DNA from: Bacillota bacterium
Lineage (GTDB): Bacteria; Bacillota_I; Bacilli_A; RF39; UBA660
Assembly (NCBI GenBank): GCA_015059435.1
Contig: SVAJ01000001.1
Coordinates: 1-64,000, forward strand
Length of the DNA stretch: 64,000 nt
Direction of reading: 5' to 3'
Position 1 is the first letter of the stretch, and each line of letters starts with the position of its first letter. Under the pieces are notes generated by a model. That model had not been told where the DNA came from and did no database searches. It was given only the letters and a program-made list of their open reading frames with translations. The translations under genes were made by a program, and so were the position numbers. Below are positions 43,653 through 53,287 of the stretch, piece by piece.

Positions 43653-46196
43653 CTAATTTAGAAAATCATCAATAGTCATAAGACGATCATCTATCTCCTT
43701 TAAAGAAATTTTTTCTTTTTTAGGAATTTCTTTTTTTTCTTCTACTTCTGCTTTTTCTTCTTTAATATCCTCTTTAGTAATTAATTCACTTATGATAAAT
43801 GCATCCACCAATTCGTGTTTAGAAATTTGTGTTCCTGTTGAATATCTATCACTTATTGATAATTCGGTAAGTTTAATTTCGTTAATCGAACTATTTTTAA
43901 TACCAATATATTTTTTAGACTCTGTAATAAATGTCTTAATTACTTTATATGGATTTGTTTTTACTTCACGTAAGACTAGTAATCCACGACGTGATCTGGT
44001 TGATAATTCAAATTCATTTAATCTTACACGTTTACCTGTACCTTTATCTGTAATTATTGAGATAAATTCATCTGTTTCATAACTAAAGTTATTTACAGAT
44101 ATTACATAGTCATCTTTTAGTTTCATTGCTTTTACTCCACTAGCTTTTACACCTACTACTGGAATTTCTTCTGTTTTGAAACTTAATCCATAACCAGAAT
44201 CTGTTGTTATGAAAACAGTATCTTTTTCTTCTATAAATGCATCGATAACTACATCATCATCTTTTAGTTTCATACAGCTTGTTGGTTTAGAATAACGAAG
44301 TAATTTGAAGTCTTTTAATTTAGAACGTTTTATCATACCATTACGTGTTGCGATAATAACATTTCTATCATCTGTAAAGTCATATGCTGGAATAGATGTT
44401 ACTATTCCTTCATCTGGAGCTATTTCTATTAAGTTACTAACATGTTTAGGCATATCTTTCCATTTTAAATCTGGAATCATATGTACTGGAATATGTAGAT
44501 AATTTCCATCTGTTGTGAATATTAATAAAGTATCTGTAGTATTCATTTCATATGTTCCTATAATATAATCATTTTCTTTAATAGTAATATCTTCTTTGTT
44601 AGATGATGAATAACTTCTAAATGATGTACGTTTGACATAACCATCTTTTGTTACTACAACTACAACATCTTCTTTTGGAATCATAGCAGTTGTGTCTATT
44701 TTGATTTCAGTTATTTCATCTCTTATTTCAGTAAGACGTTCTGTTGGATATTCTTTTTTAACTGCTTTAAGTTCTTTTTTCATTACATATTTTAGAGCAT
44801 CTTCACTACTAAGAATCGCGGTTAAAGCATTAATTCTAGCTTCAAGAGAGGCTTTTTCTTCTTCTAATGCAACTACATCTGTATTAGTTAAACGATATAG
44901 TTGTAATGTAACAATGGCTTCAGCTTGTTCCATAGTAAAATCAAATGCTTTTACTAAGTTTTCTTTAGCATCTGCTTTGTTCTTTGATTCTCTAATTACT
45001 TTAATTACTTTATCTAGAATAGATAAACATTTAATTAATCCTTCTACTATATGGAATCTTGCTTTAGCATGACGTAAATCAAACTCTGTACGACGACGTA
45101 CTACTTCTTTTTGATGAGCAATGAATGCATCAAGAGCATGTGCAAGTCCTAAAAGTTTTGGTCTTCTATTTACGATAGATACCATATTAAAATTATAACT
45201 TATTTGCATATCTGTATTTTTTAATAAATAATTTACAATTAATTCAGTATTAGCGTTTTTCTTTAAATCAATAACAATTCTAACATCACTAGCAGATTCA
45301 TCTCTTACTTCAGCGATTCCTTCTACTTTTTTATCTATTCTAATATCATCAATCTTTTTAACCATATTGGCTTTATTAGATTCAAATGGTATTTCTGTAA
45401 TTATTATTGATTTTCCTGTTTTTGATTCTTCTATAGTATATTTACTCTTGATGATAATACGTCCGCGACCATTTTCGTAAGCGCTCTTAATTCCATCCAA
45501 TCCTTCAACTATACCACCTGTAGGAAAATCTGGTCCTTTTACATATTTCATTAAAGTATCTAGACTACAGTTAGGATTATCAATTCTATGAACTGTGGCA
45601 TCAATTATTTCACCTAAATTATGAGGTGGAATATTTGTTGCGTACCCTGCGGAAATACCTTGAGCACCATAAACAAGTAATGCTGGAAATCTAGCTGGTA
45701 GTACAGTTGGTTCTATTGTAGTATCATCAAAGTTTGGAGAAAATTCAACTGTATCTTTATCAATATCCCTAAGCATTTCATTACTAATTTTAGAAAGTCT
45801 TGCTTCAGTATAACGATAAGCAGCGGGACTATCACCATCAATTGATCCATTATTACCATGCATATCAATATATGGTAATCTTGTCTTCCAAGGTTGACTC
45901 ATTCTAACCATCGCATCATAAATTGATGTATCACCATGTGGATGATAATTACCTATAACGTCTCCAACAGTCTTAGCACTCTTTCTATATCCTTTGTCAT
46001 AAGTATTATGTTCTTTATGCATAGAATATAGAATACGACGTTGAACTGGTTTTAATCCATCTCTTGCATCAGGAATAGCACGATCTTGAATAATATACTT
46101 AGAATAAGACCCAAAACGTTCTCCCATTATATCTTCTAATGTATAATCAAAAATCTTTTCAATTACATCTTCTATTTGTGTTTTTTTTCTTGGCAT
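43653..46196 (-). CDS. parC: DNA topoisomerase IV subunit A
   Basis: 847 residues. The breakage-reunion domain has RAIPDARDGLKPVQRRILYS, VGDVIGNYHPHGD and the catalytic Tyr in AAYRYTEARLSK. The C-terminal beta-pinwheel has repeated GYVKRT and GMIKRS-type strands. GrlA/ParC rather than GyrA is supported by pairing with parE-type sequence nearby and the absence of a clear GyrA box. It decatenates daughter chromosomes with ParE. An acidic and Lys-rich linker (KEEKAEVEEKKEIPKKEK) precedes the C-terminus. Confidence 0.92.
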   Translation of the reverse strand: MPRKKTQIEDVIEKIFDYTLEDIMGERFGSYSKYIIQDRAIPDARDGLKPVQRRILYSMHKEHNTYDKGYRKSAKTVGDVIGNYHPHGDTSIYDAMVRMSQPWKTRLPYIDMHGNNGSIDGDSPAAYRYTEARLSKISNEMLRDIDKDTVEFSPNFDDTTIEPTVLPARFPALLVYGAQGISAGYATNIPPHNLGEIIDATVHRIDNPNCSLDTLMKYVKGPDFPTGGIVEGLDGIKSAYENGRGRIIIKSKYTIEESKTGKSIIITEIPFESNKANMVKKIDDIRIDKKVEGIAEVRDESASDVRIVIDLKKNANTELIVNYLLKNTDMQISYNFNMVSIVNRRPKLLGLAHALDAFIAHQKEVVRRRTEFDLRHAKARFHIVEGLIKCLSILDKVIKVIRESKNKADAKENLVKAFDFTMEQAEAIVTLQLYRLTNTDVVALEEEKASLEARINALTAILSSEDALKYVMKKELKAVKKEYPTERLTEIRDEITEIKIDTTAMIPKEDVVVVVTKDGYVKRTSFRSYSSSNKEDITIKENDYIIGTYEMNTTDTLLIFTTDGNYLHIPVHMIPDLKWKDMPKHVSNLIEIAPDEGIVTSIPAYDFTDDRNVIIATRNGMIKRSKLKDFKLLRYSKPTSCMKLKDDDVVIDAFIEEKDTVFITTDSGYGLSFKTEEIPVVGVKASGVKAMKLKDDYVISVNNFSYETDEFISIITDKGTGKRVRLNEFELSTRSRRGLLVLREVKTNPYKVIKTFITESKKYIGIKNSSINEIKLTELSISDRYSTGTQISKHELVDAFIISELITKEDIKEEKAEVEEKKEIPKKEKISLKEIDDRLMTIDDFLN

Positions 46197-46248
46197 ATTT
46201 CCACCTACTTCTATATTTTAATGTTAATTATTTATCTTGTTATATAAT

Positions 46249-46641
46249 TTACTTTTTAGTTTTGCTCTTAACTTTTACTAACGTACCTTGTTGTTTATAA
46301 GAATATAATTCACTAAGAAAAATTTCTCTAAATTTCATATAATTATCCCAACCATGAGCATAATCTGTACGTATTATTATATGTTTTTTTTCAAATTTAT
46401 CGCACTTAGAAAGTGGTACATTTACTTCATAACCTTCATCAAGTCTTGAAAGTTCAATGTTTCTATATCTTTTATAGTCTGCTCTTGATGTATCATCACC
46501 TACATGTAGGTCTCTTAATTGCAATGGATTACTATTATCTACATTATGTAATTCATGTGTTCCTTTATAGCAGCCCATATACACATATATATTGATAGGT
46601 TTATTTTTATTCATTTTTAATATATTGTTAATGTTTATCAT
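46249..46641 (-). CDS. Hypothetical protein between parE and parC
   Basis: 130 residues, soluble, with NIYVYMGCYKGTHELHNVD near the start and IIRTDYAHGWDNYMKFREIF later; basic C-terminus KVKSKTKK. No family recognised. It lies 12 bases after parE and 52 before parC on the same strand, splitting the usual parE-parC pair. ParE-ParC ratio or regulation might be affected, but this is speculation. Confidence 0.6.
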   Translation of the reverse strand: MININNILKMNKNKPINIYVYMGCYKGTHELHNVDNSNPLQLRDLHVGDDTSRADYKRYRNIELSRLDEGYEVNVPLSKCDKFEKKHIIIRTDYAHGWDNYMKFREIFLSELYSYKQQGTLVKVKSKTKK

Positions 46642-46653
46642 AAATGTCCCCCA

Positions 46654-48555
46654 TTATATTTGATAATCATCTTCTAGTGAGAATTCAACGTTTTCTTCTA
46701 TCCACTCTTTACGAGGAGGTACATCATCTCCCATAAGAATAGATACACGTTTTTCTGCAAGTTGAGCATCTTCTATGTTAACTCTTATTAGTGTTCTTGA
46801 ACCAGGTCTCATAGTTGTTTCACATAATTGATCTGCGTTCATTTCACCAAGTCCTTTATATCTTTGAATTTCACATTTTTTACCCTTAGACTTTTCTTTC
46901 ATTTCTTCTATTGTATAAGCATATTCTATATTTTTACCACTTTGAATTTTAAATAATGGTGGTAAGGCAACGAATAATCTTCCATCTTCAATTAATGGTT
47001 TCATATAACGATAGAAGAATGTTAAAAGTAGACACTGGATATGTCCTCCATCTTCATCAGCATCGCTCATGATTATAACTTTAGAATATTCACAATCTTT
47101 TATATCGAAGTTAGGACCATACCCTGCACCTATTGTATAAATCATTGTATTAATTTCTTCATTCTTTAGGATATCTTCTTCTTTAGTTTTTTCTGTATTT
47201 AAAACTTTACCACGTAGTGGAAGAATAGCTTGGTATGCTCTATCTCTACCTTGTTTTGCAGAACCACCAGCTGAATCACCTTCGACTAAGAATAATTCTT
47301 TACGAGTTTTGTCTTTACTTTGAGCTGGAGCAAGTTTACCAGATAAACTTCTTTCTTTATTATTCTTTTTAGTTCCTTTACGAGCTTCTTCACGAGCTTT
47401 ACGAGCAGCCTCACGGGCTATTTTACTCTTTAAACTTTTATTAATTATTTCAGTTGCGATAGCTTTATTTTCTTCTAAGAATACTCTTAGTTGATCACTT
47501 ACTATATTTTCTACTGCAGTACGAGCTGCAGGTGTTCCAAGTTTTCCTTTAGTTTGTCCTTCAAATTGTAATATTCCTTCTGGAATTTTCAAACTAATAA
47601 CAGCAGTTAATCCTTCACGAACATCACTACCCTCAAGTGATTTTTCTTTTCCTTTAATAAATCCATTGCTTTTGGCATAATCATTAAATACTTTAGTTAA
47701 AGCTGTTTTAAATCCTACTTCATGGCTACCACCATCTATAGTTTTAACATTATTTACGAAACTAACAATATTTTCACTATATGAATCAGTATATTGCATT
47801 GATACATCTACTTCTATTTTATCTTTAGCTCCTCCTAATGATAAAACTTTATGTAGTGTATTTTTTCCTTTATTTAAATCTTCTACAAATTCTTCAATAC
47901 CACGTTCATAATGAAATTTAGCACTTCTTTCATCTTCTTCATCAACTACTTCAATCGTAATTCCTTTTAATAGGAATGCACTTTCTTGCATTCTCTCACA
48001 AATAGTTGTATATGAGAAATTTGTTGTGGTGAAAATTTCATCATCTGGTAAGAATCTAACTGTTGTTCCTGTTCTATTTGTAGTTCCAACTTTTTTTAAC
48101 GGAGTTACAACATGACCACCATTTTCAAAGCGAATATAATGTTCAACTTTATCACGTTTAATAGTTACTTCCATCCATTTAGAAAGGGCGTTAACTACGC
48201 TTGAACCTACACCATGAAGTCCACCAGATACCTTGTATCCTTCACTTTCAAACTTACCACCTGCATGTAGTACAGTAAAAATAACTTCTGGAGTAGATTT
48301 ACCAGTTGCATGCATACCTGTTGGAAGTCCACGTCCATGATCTTCTACACTTACTGACTTATCAGAATGAATAGTAATTTTAATATAATCACCAAATCCA
48401 TTAATTGCTTCATCAATAGAATTATCTACAATTTCCCATACTAAATGATGAAGTCCTCTTTTATCTGTAGAACCTATATACATACCTGGACGTTTTCTAA
48501 CAGCCTCTAATCCTTCTAATACTTTTATTGATGAGTCATCATATTTTAATGCCAT
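46654..48555 (-). CDS. parE: DNA topoisomerase IV subunit B
   Basis: 633 residues. GHKL ATPase: EIVDNSIDEAINGFGDY, DHGRGLPTGMH and GGLHGVGSSVVNALS. TOPRIM domain: EGDSAGGSAKQGRDRAYQAI and a metal-binding SDADEDGGHIQ. The length and IYTIGAGYGPNFD fit ParE/GrlB. The catalytic partner ParC is encoded downstream after one small gene. Own promoter at 48588-48616. Confidence 0.93.
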   Translation of the reverse strand: MALKYDDSSIKVLEGLEAVRKRPGMYIGSTDKRGLHHLVWEIVDNSIDEAINGFGDYIKITIHSDKSVSVEDHGRGLPTGMHATGKSTPEVIFTVLHAGGKFESEGYKVSGGLHGVGSSVVNALSKWMEVTIKRDKVEHYIRFENGGHVVTPLKKVGTTNRTGTTVRFLPDDEIFTTTNFSYTTICERMQESAFLLKGITIEVVDEEDERSAKFHYERGIEEFVEDLNKGKNTLHKVLSLGGAKDKIEVDVSMQYTDSYSENIVSFVNNVKTIDGGSHEVGFKTALTKVFNDYAKSNGFIKGKEKSLEGSDVREGLTAVISLKIPEGILQFEGQTKGKLGTPAARTAVENIVSDQLRVFLEENKAIATEIINKSLKSKIAREAARKAREEARKGTKKNNKERSLSGKLAPAQSKDKTRKELFLVEGDSAGGSAKQGRDRAYQAILPLRGKVLNTEKTKEEDILKNEEINTMIYTIGAGYGPNFDIKDCEYSKVIIMSDADEDGGHIQCLLLTFFYRYMKPLIEDGRLFVALPPLFKIQSGKNIEYAYTIEEMKEKSKGKKCEIQRYKGLGEMNADQLCETTMRPGSRTLIRVNIEDAQLAEKRVSILMGDDVPPRKEWIEENVEFSLEDDYQI

Positions 48556-48587
48556 AGTTTTATCACTCCTAATATCAACTATTTATT

Positions 48588-48616
48588 ATTATAACGAAGA
48601 TTTCGTATTTTTTCAA
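48588..48616 (-). promoter_or_regulatory. parE promoter
   Basis: -35 TTGAAA (48611-48616), 17-base spacer, -10 TATAAT (48588-48593). A palindrome TTACGAT-TTA-ATCGTAA (48634-48650) lies 18 bases upstream of the -35 and could be an operator. Confidence 0.75.
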
Positions 48617-48655
48617 ATAAACTTTACTGTTTTTTACGATTTAATCGTAATAAAA

Positions 48656-48678
48656 ACAACTGATTTAATATCAGTTGT
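48656..48678 (-). terminator. Terminator after the giant repeat protein gene
   Basis: Stem ACAACTGAT (48656-48664) and ATCAGTTGT (48670-48678) with A-run on the left, twelve bases past the stop. Confidence 0.82.
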
Positions 48679-48689
48679 CTATTTTTAAT

Positions 48690-51600
48690 CTATTCGATAA
48701 CTGGTCCTACTTCAAATTCACCAGTACCTTCATTGTAATATGTAGTTTTTGTTACTGCATCGTACATACATGGACGGTTATTATTATCTACACATGGGAT
48801 TAAATATATCACCTTTTGACCATTTTGTAATATTTGACATTTTTTTAGACGTACAACTCCGTATGTTGTTGGAAATACTTGTGTATTTGTTTTTCTTACA
48901 AATAACGAATAATTATTATTTGTTAAGCCTGTTTCTTGTTGTTCTTTTGAATATATTTCATTATTAATACCTAATATATTTCTCTTTAATACTACATTGT
49001 AATCTTGATCTAGTGATAATGGTATTGAATTATGTAAAAAATATTCTGTTGTAGCATATTTAGCGTTTAGTTCATTATTATTGATTGATATTAAAATTGC
49101 ATCAGCAGAGAGTCCGTTACTAACTGCGGATATAATTGCAGGATAACTTGTTATCTGATTTCCTTTTACTGAAAATGTACAGTGAATTTCATCTGTTAAT
49201 GTAGGTTGTAAATTAATTGTCATATACTGAGTTCCTGTACTTTCTATATAATCTACTTTATGGTATCCATCTGGTAATTCTATATTTTTTCCATAATCTA
49301 TTTTATCTTTAGATATATCTATTACTGGACGTACCCCATATGATGTTTGCCAACTAGCAGCACTATGATCAATCAAATGATCACGTCCTTGTAGTCTCCA
49401 TGCAAATGCTTGATCTAGTGAAGATGGGGTTTCTAACCAATATCCTAATGTGTATGAGTCGTCTGAATATTTTGTATTTTCCATTAAATATGGGCATGAA
49501 TCTAAATATCCAGATGTACTTGTAGTTCCAGATCCACACACAGATTGTACTTCTTGATATGTTAGTAGTCTGGCTACATTACCATAATTAAAGCTTGTAT
49601 ATGTTGTTCCTAGTTCGTCTTTAATTGTTCTTATTGGAGATAATAAGTTAATATTTTTCCATTGAACTTTGTTTGGTAGTTGATCAACTGCTGTTACTGG
49701 TCCATTTTCTCTTGGGGTTTCTGAGATATCATAAGCATATGATGCTGTATTATTTGGAATACCAGCTGCTACATTATTATAATAAATTAATGAGGCTGTA
49801 TTATTACCTAAGTCTGAAAGATAATAGAATCTTTCTGTTTCACTATCATATATTCCATCTCTATTAACATCACAGTCAAAGGCATCTCCACTAATTAAAT
49901 CATCTTCTCCACTACCTATTGTTCCAAAGGTATGAGTACCATCGTTATGTAGTGTTGTTGCTCGTCTACATACTGGGACTTTATTGCTTTCTCCGAAGTT
50001 TATTTTGCTTTTTGGTACTTCTATTACTGGACGAACACCAGTATTTCCATTACTTGTATGAAGAGTACTTACATAACGATTGCTTGTTGCTACAATCCAG
50101 GAATTAGATTCGGTTGTTGAACGAACATTTTCTAGCCAATATCCATATTTATATGAATGATTTGAGTAATATGTATTTTCCATTAAGTATGGACATGCAT
50201 CTAATTCTCCTACTTTAAGTGATCCTACAGTTATTCCACATACACTTTCTAGTTCTTGAGTTGTTAATAATCTTGCAGCATAACTATTGTAATTAAAGTT
50301 AGTATACTCAGTACCAGTCTCATCTGTTATGGTTCTACTTGTATTTGATAAAGATACATTTCTCCATTGATTTTTAGTTGGTATTTGGCTTAATGCGGTT
50401 ATTGGACCATTTGTCCTTGGTGTGCCAGATGAGTCGTATGCAAACATTGTTGTATTACTTGGTACTCCAGCAGCAACATTATTATAATATATTAATGAAG
50501 CTGTATTAGTATTATGATCTGTTATATAATAAAATCTTTCTGTCTCACTATCATATATTCCATCTTTATTAACATCGCAGTCAAAGGCATCTCCAGCTAC
50601 TACATCATCTTCTCCACTACCCAATGTTCCAAATGTATGTGTTCCATCTGTATGAAGTGTTTCTGCTCGTCTACATACTGGAGCTTCTTCTTTTTCTTCT
50701 CCATAATCAACTTTATCATTTGGTACTTCTATCACTGGACGAACACCAAAATTACTGGAATTAGATGAAGAATAGTTACCGCCAATTTTACGGTGACTGG
50801 TACCACCATGTATAAACCAAACACCATATGAAAGAGAAGAATTCAAACTTTCTAACCAGTATCCAGGTTTAAATGCTGAATTTGAATACTGTGTTTTTTC
50901 CATCAAGTATGAACAAGAATTTAAATATCCAACTTGAGTTGTGGTACCTGTCCCACAAGCTGATTGAACCTCTTCATATGTTAGAAATCTCGCAACATGG
51001 TCTCTATAATTGAATGTACTGTATGTAGTTCCGTTTTCATCTTTTATTGGTCTTGAATTATTGGCTAGTGTTACTCTAGGCCACTGTGTTCTAGTTGGTA
51101 ATTGCTCTATTGCTGTTTGTGGTCCATTTGTTCTAGGCGTTCCTTCACTATCATAAGCAGCTGATACTTTGCCATTTGCAGTTCCTGCTGATACGCTATT
51201 GTAATATACCATTACAGCTCTATTATTACTATCTTCTTTTATATAGTAGAATCTTTCTGTTTCGCTATTATATATTCCATCTCCGTTGACATCACAATCA
51301 AAGGCATCTCCACTTATTAAATCTTTTTTACCACTACCTATACTTCCAAATGTATGTGTTCCATCACTATGTAGAGTTGTTGCTCGTTTACAAATTGGTA
51401 GGTCTTGATTATATTCTATATTTGATTTTGGTACTTCTATTGCTGGACGAACAAACGAATAAGCAGGGTATTGCGAATATATAGCTCCAAAATTTTTACT
51501 ATTTGCATCAACAACGTAAACACCATAACTTACAGTTTTATCATATCTAGGCGTTTCTAACCAATATCTAAACTTAGCACCATTAATATATGCATTTTCC

Positions 51601-52700
51601 ATAATATATGGACACGCATCCAAACTTCCAGCCGTACGAGGACTATCAATACCACATCCTACCACAGCCTCTTTATATGTAAGTAATCTCGCAGCTCGAT
51701 TTTGATAATTAAAGTCTGTACTTGCCTTTGTTGCCCCTTGATCATCTGTTGTTATTATGGTTCTAGTTTGTGAATATAATCTTACATTTGACCATTGAGA
51801 TTCCGTTGGAAGCTGATCAACTAATGAAACTGGTCCATTTTCTCTTGGATTTTGATTACTATCATAGGCATATGTTGTTGTACTATTTGGCTCTCCGGCT
51901 GATATATTATTGTAATATAGTAATACTGCGTATGATGGGTTTTCTTCTAGATCTGTTACGTAGTAGAATCTTTCTGTATCTGAATCATATATTCCATCTT
52001 TATTAACGTCACAATCAAAAGCATCACCACTTGTTAGTACTCCTTGTGTAATTGTTTCATTACCAAACGTATGTGTTCCATCATTATGAAGTGTAGTTGC
52101 TCTTTTACATACTGTATGATTTACTGTAATAGAGTTACTATTTGATTGAATATATGAAAGTGTAAGTGAAACATCTTCTATATCATCATCTTCTGGTAAA
52201 AGAGTTGCATCTATATCATCTTTATATTTTGCTTTTACTACTATTCTTTCTTCTGTTCCTGCTTGTAAAAAATCTTTTTCCTGTATTTCTTTTCCATCAA
52301 TATATTTGATACTATATTCTAAGTATTTTTTACTTTCATCTGTTATACCTTTATTTACTACTTCATCTAGCATTGCATCTATTGTACCACTATTTACTAC
52401 ATCTACTGTAAATTCTACAAATTCTCCTTGTTCTTCTAAATTTATATCAAAATTTACTGTTGTAGTACCTGATATTTCTACAGTGGAATCTTCTTTACTT
52501 CCTTCTTTTATTTGTAAATTATCAAAGCGAACATTCCAAGTATTAGCGGCTATTTTTGTTCTACCTACTATATTTATTTGACTGTTTATGTATGCATAGC
52601 CAATACCTATTATTACAATAGCAAAAAAAGATGTAACTATATATACACCGTTTTTTGATATTTTACTTATATTTTTTCTTTTTAGTTTCACTTTGATCAC
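48690..52700 (-). CDS. Giant secreted protein: TasA-like N-terminus, four lectin-like repeats, LamG-like end
   Basis: Up to 1,336 residues; GTG at 52700 or GTG at 52691, the latter better spaced from the ribosome site GGGA. Residues 18-38 are a hydrophobic signal segment (IVIIGIGYAYINSQ). Residues 40-190 resemble the TasA/camelysin fold of the gene at 54557 (NTWNVRFDNLQIKEGS; VEFTVDVVNSGT). Four repeats of about 237 residues start at Cys198, 437, 676 and 911. Each has a Ca-loop-like DCDVNKDGIYDSETERFYY, QLPTxxQW, YWLE and GVRPVIEV. The end (GTGEFEVGP) is LamG-like. Probably fibre-associated and processed by the adjacent signal peptidase. Confidence 0.85.
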   Translation of the reverse strand: MIKVKLKRKNISKISKNGVYIVTSFFAIVIIGIGYAYINSQINIVGRTKIAANTWNVRFDNLQIKEGSKEDSTVEISGTTTVNFDINLEEQGEFVEFTVDVVNSGTIDAMLDEVVNKGITDESKKYLEYSIKYIDGKEIQEKDFLQAGTEERIVVKAKYKDDIDATLLPEDDDIEDVSLTLSYIQSNSNSITVNHTVCKRATTLHNDGTHTFGNETITQGVLTSGDAFDCDVNKDGIYDSDTERFYYVTDLEENPSYAVLLYYNNISAGEPNSTTTYAYDSNQNPRENGPVSLVDQLPTESQWSNVRLYSQTRTIITTDDQGATKASTDFNYQNRAARLLTYKEAVVGCGIDSPRTAGSLDACPYIMENAYINGAKFRYWLETPRYDKTVSYGVYVVDANSKNFGAIYSQYPAYSFVRPAIEVPKSNIEYNQDLPICKRATTLHSDGTHTFGSIGSGKKDLISGDAFDCDVNGDGIYNSETERFYYIKEDSNNRAVMVYYNSVSAGTANGKVSAAYDSEGTPRTNGPQTAIEQLPTRTQWPRVTLANNSRPIKDENGTTYSTFNYRDHVARFLTYEEVQSACGTGTTTQVGYLNSCSYLMEKTQYSNSAFKPGYWLESLNSSLSYGVWFIHGGTSHRKIGGNYSSSNSSNFGVRPVIEVPNDKVDYGEEKEEAPVCRRAETLHTDGTHTFGTLGSGEDDVVAGDAFDCDVNKDGIYDSETERFYYITDHNTNTASLIYYNNVAAGVPSNTTMFAYDSSGTPRTNGPITALSQIPTKNQWRNVSLSNTSRTITDETGTEYTNFNYNSYAARLLTTQELESVCGITVGSLKVGELDACPYLMENTYYSNHSYKYGYWLENVRSTTESNSWIVATSNRYVSTLHTSNGNTGVRPVIEVPKSKINFGESNKVPVCRRATTLHNDGTHTFGTIGSGEDDLISGDAFDCDVNRDGIYDSETERFYYLSDLGNNTASLIYYNNVAAGIPNNTASYAYDISETPRENGPVTAVDQLPNKVQWKNINLLSPIRTIKDELGTTYTSFNYGNVARLLTYQEVQSVCGSGTTSTSGYLDSCPYLMENTKYSDDSYTLGYWLETPSSLDQAFAWRLQGRDHLIDHSAASWQTSYGVRPVIDISKDKIDYGKNIELPDGYHKVDYIESTGTQYMTINLQPTLTDEIHCTFSVKGNQITSYPAIISAVSNGLSADAILISINNNELNAKYATTEYFLHNSIPLSLDQDYNVVLKRNILGINNEIYSKEQQETGLTNNNYSLFVRKTNTQVFPTTYGVVRLKKCQILQNGQKVIYLIPCVDNNNRPCMYDAVTKTTYYNEGTGEFEVGPVIE
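49281..49970 (-). repeat. Lectin-like repeat 4 of the giant protein
   Basis: Begins CRRATTLHNDGTHTFG, ends GVRPVIDISKDKIDYG; about 230 codons. Confidence 0.9.
49971..50675 (-). repeat. Lectin-like repeat 3 of the giant protein
   Basis: Begins CRRAETLHTDGTHTFG; 235 codons. Includes DVNKDGIYDSETERFYY and TTQELESVCG. Confidence 0.9.
50676..51392 (-). repeat. Lectin-like repeat 2 of the giant protein
   Basis: Begins CKRATTLHSDGTHTFG; 239 codons. Confidence 0.9.
51393..52109 (-). repeat. Lectin-like repeat 1 of the giant protein
   Basis: Begins CKRATTLHNDGTHTFG; 239 codons. It is the most diverged of the four (FNYQNRAARLLTYKEAVVGC). Confidence 0.9.
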
Positions 52701-52726
52701 TTCCCTAGGAGACTAATCGTGTTATA

Positions 52727-53284
52727 TTATTTATTCTTTTTATTTTTCTTTTTTTCTTTTCCGGAATTAACTATATCCTCTATATCTCTATTATCTTTGG
52801 CATTTTCAATTAAGTTTTCAATATTTTGTTTTCTATTTTTAATATACTTTTCTACTACTGTTTCTTCATCTACGTTTAGTTTTAATATATAGATACATAT
52901 ATCATTATTATCTAATAGAGAAAAAGTACAAAATTCTGCATCTTTTTTATAATATATTGGTTTTCTTATTTCTACTGCAGCATCTATCATATCTTCAATA
53001 TTTGTAATTAGCATGATATTTTTACCTTCTAAATCTGGAAACGTAGAAGTTTCAGCTAATATTGAATCAAATTTCTTTAACATGTTTTTTAAATTTGATT
53101 CATATTTTGATAGTTCATCTTGTTTTTTTGCAAATGTTAATACTAATACTATAAATGATAAAGCTGCAATTGTTCCTGAAATCATCATATATCCATATAA
53201 CATACTTGTATATAAATAATATGAAATAATTGCTGCTACTATAAATACAACTAATACTATCATTATTTTATTTTTCTTTTGCAT
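52727..53284 (-). CDS. Membrane protein of the TasA/SipW-like locus
   Basis: 185 residues: two membrane segments (7-25, 32-50) with a short outside loop, then a coiled-coil stretch and a small globular part (NIMLITNIEDMIDAAVEIRK, PIYYKKDAEFCTFSLL), ending in a Lys-rich tail. The globular part faintly resembles DUF5305-type proteins that accompany signal peptidases in archaeal and clostridial surface loci. It lies three bases after the signal peptidase and before the giant protein, so it is probably an assembly or anchoring partner. Confidence 0.6.
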   Translation of the reverse strand: MQKKNKIMIVLVVFIVAAIISYYLYTSMLYGYMMISGTIAALSFIVLVLTFAKKQDELSKYESNLKNMLKKFDSILAETSTFPDLEGKNIMLITNIEDMIDAAVEIRKPIYYKKDAEFCTFSLLDNNDICIYILKLNVDEETVVEKYIKNRKQNIENLIENAKDNRDIEDIVNSGKEKKKNKKNK

Positions 53285-53287
53285 ACG

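Noticed and set aside
49281-52109. Lectin-like repeats as targets of a diversity-generating retroelement
   Set aside because: No reverse transcriptase, template repeat or accessory gene was seen in the window, and the four units differ throughout rather than at adenines only as far as I can read.
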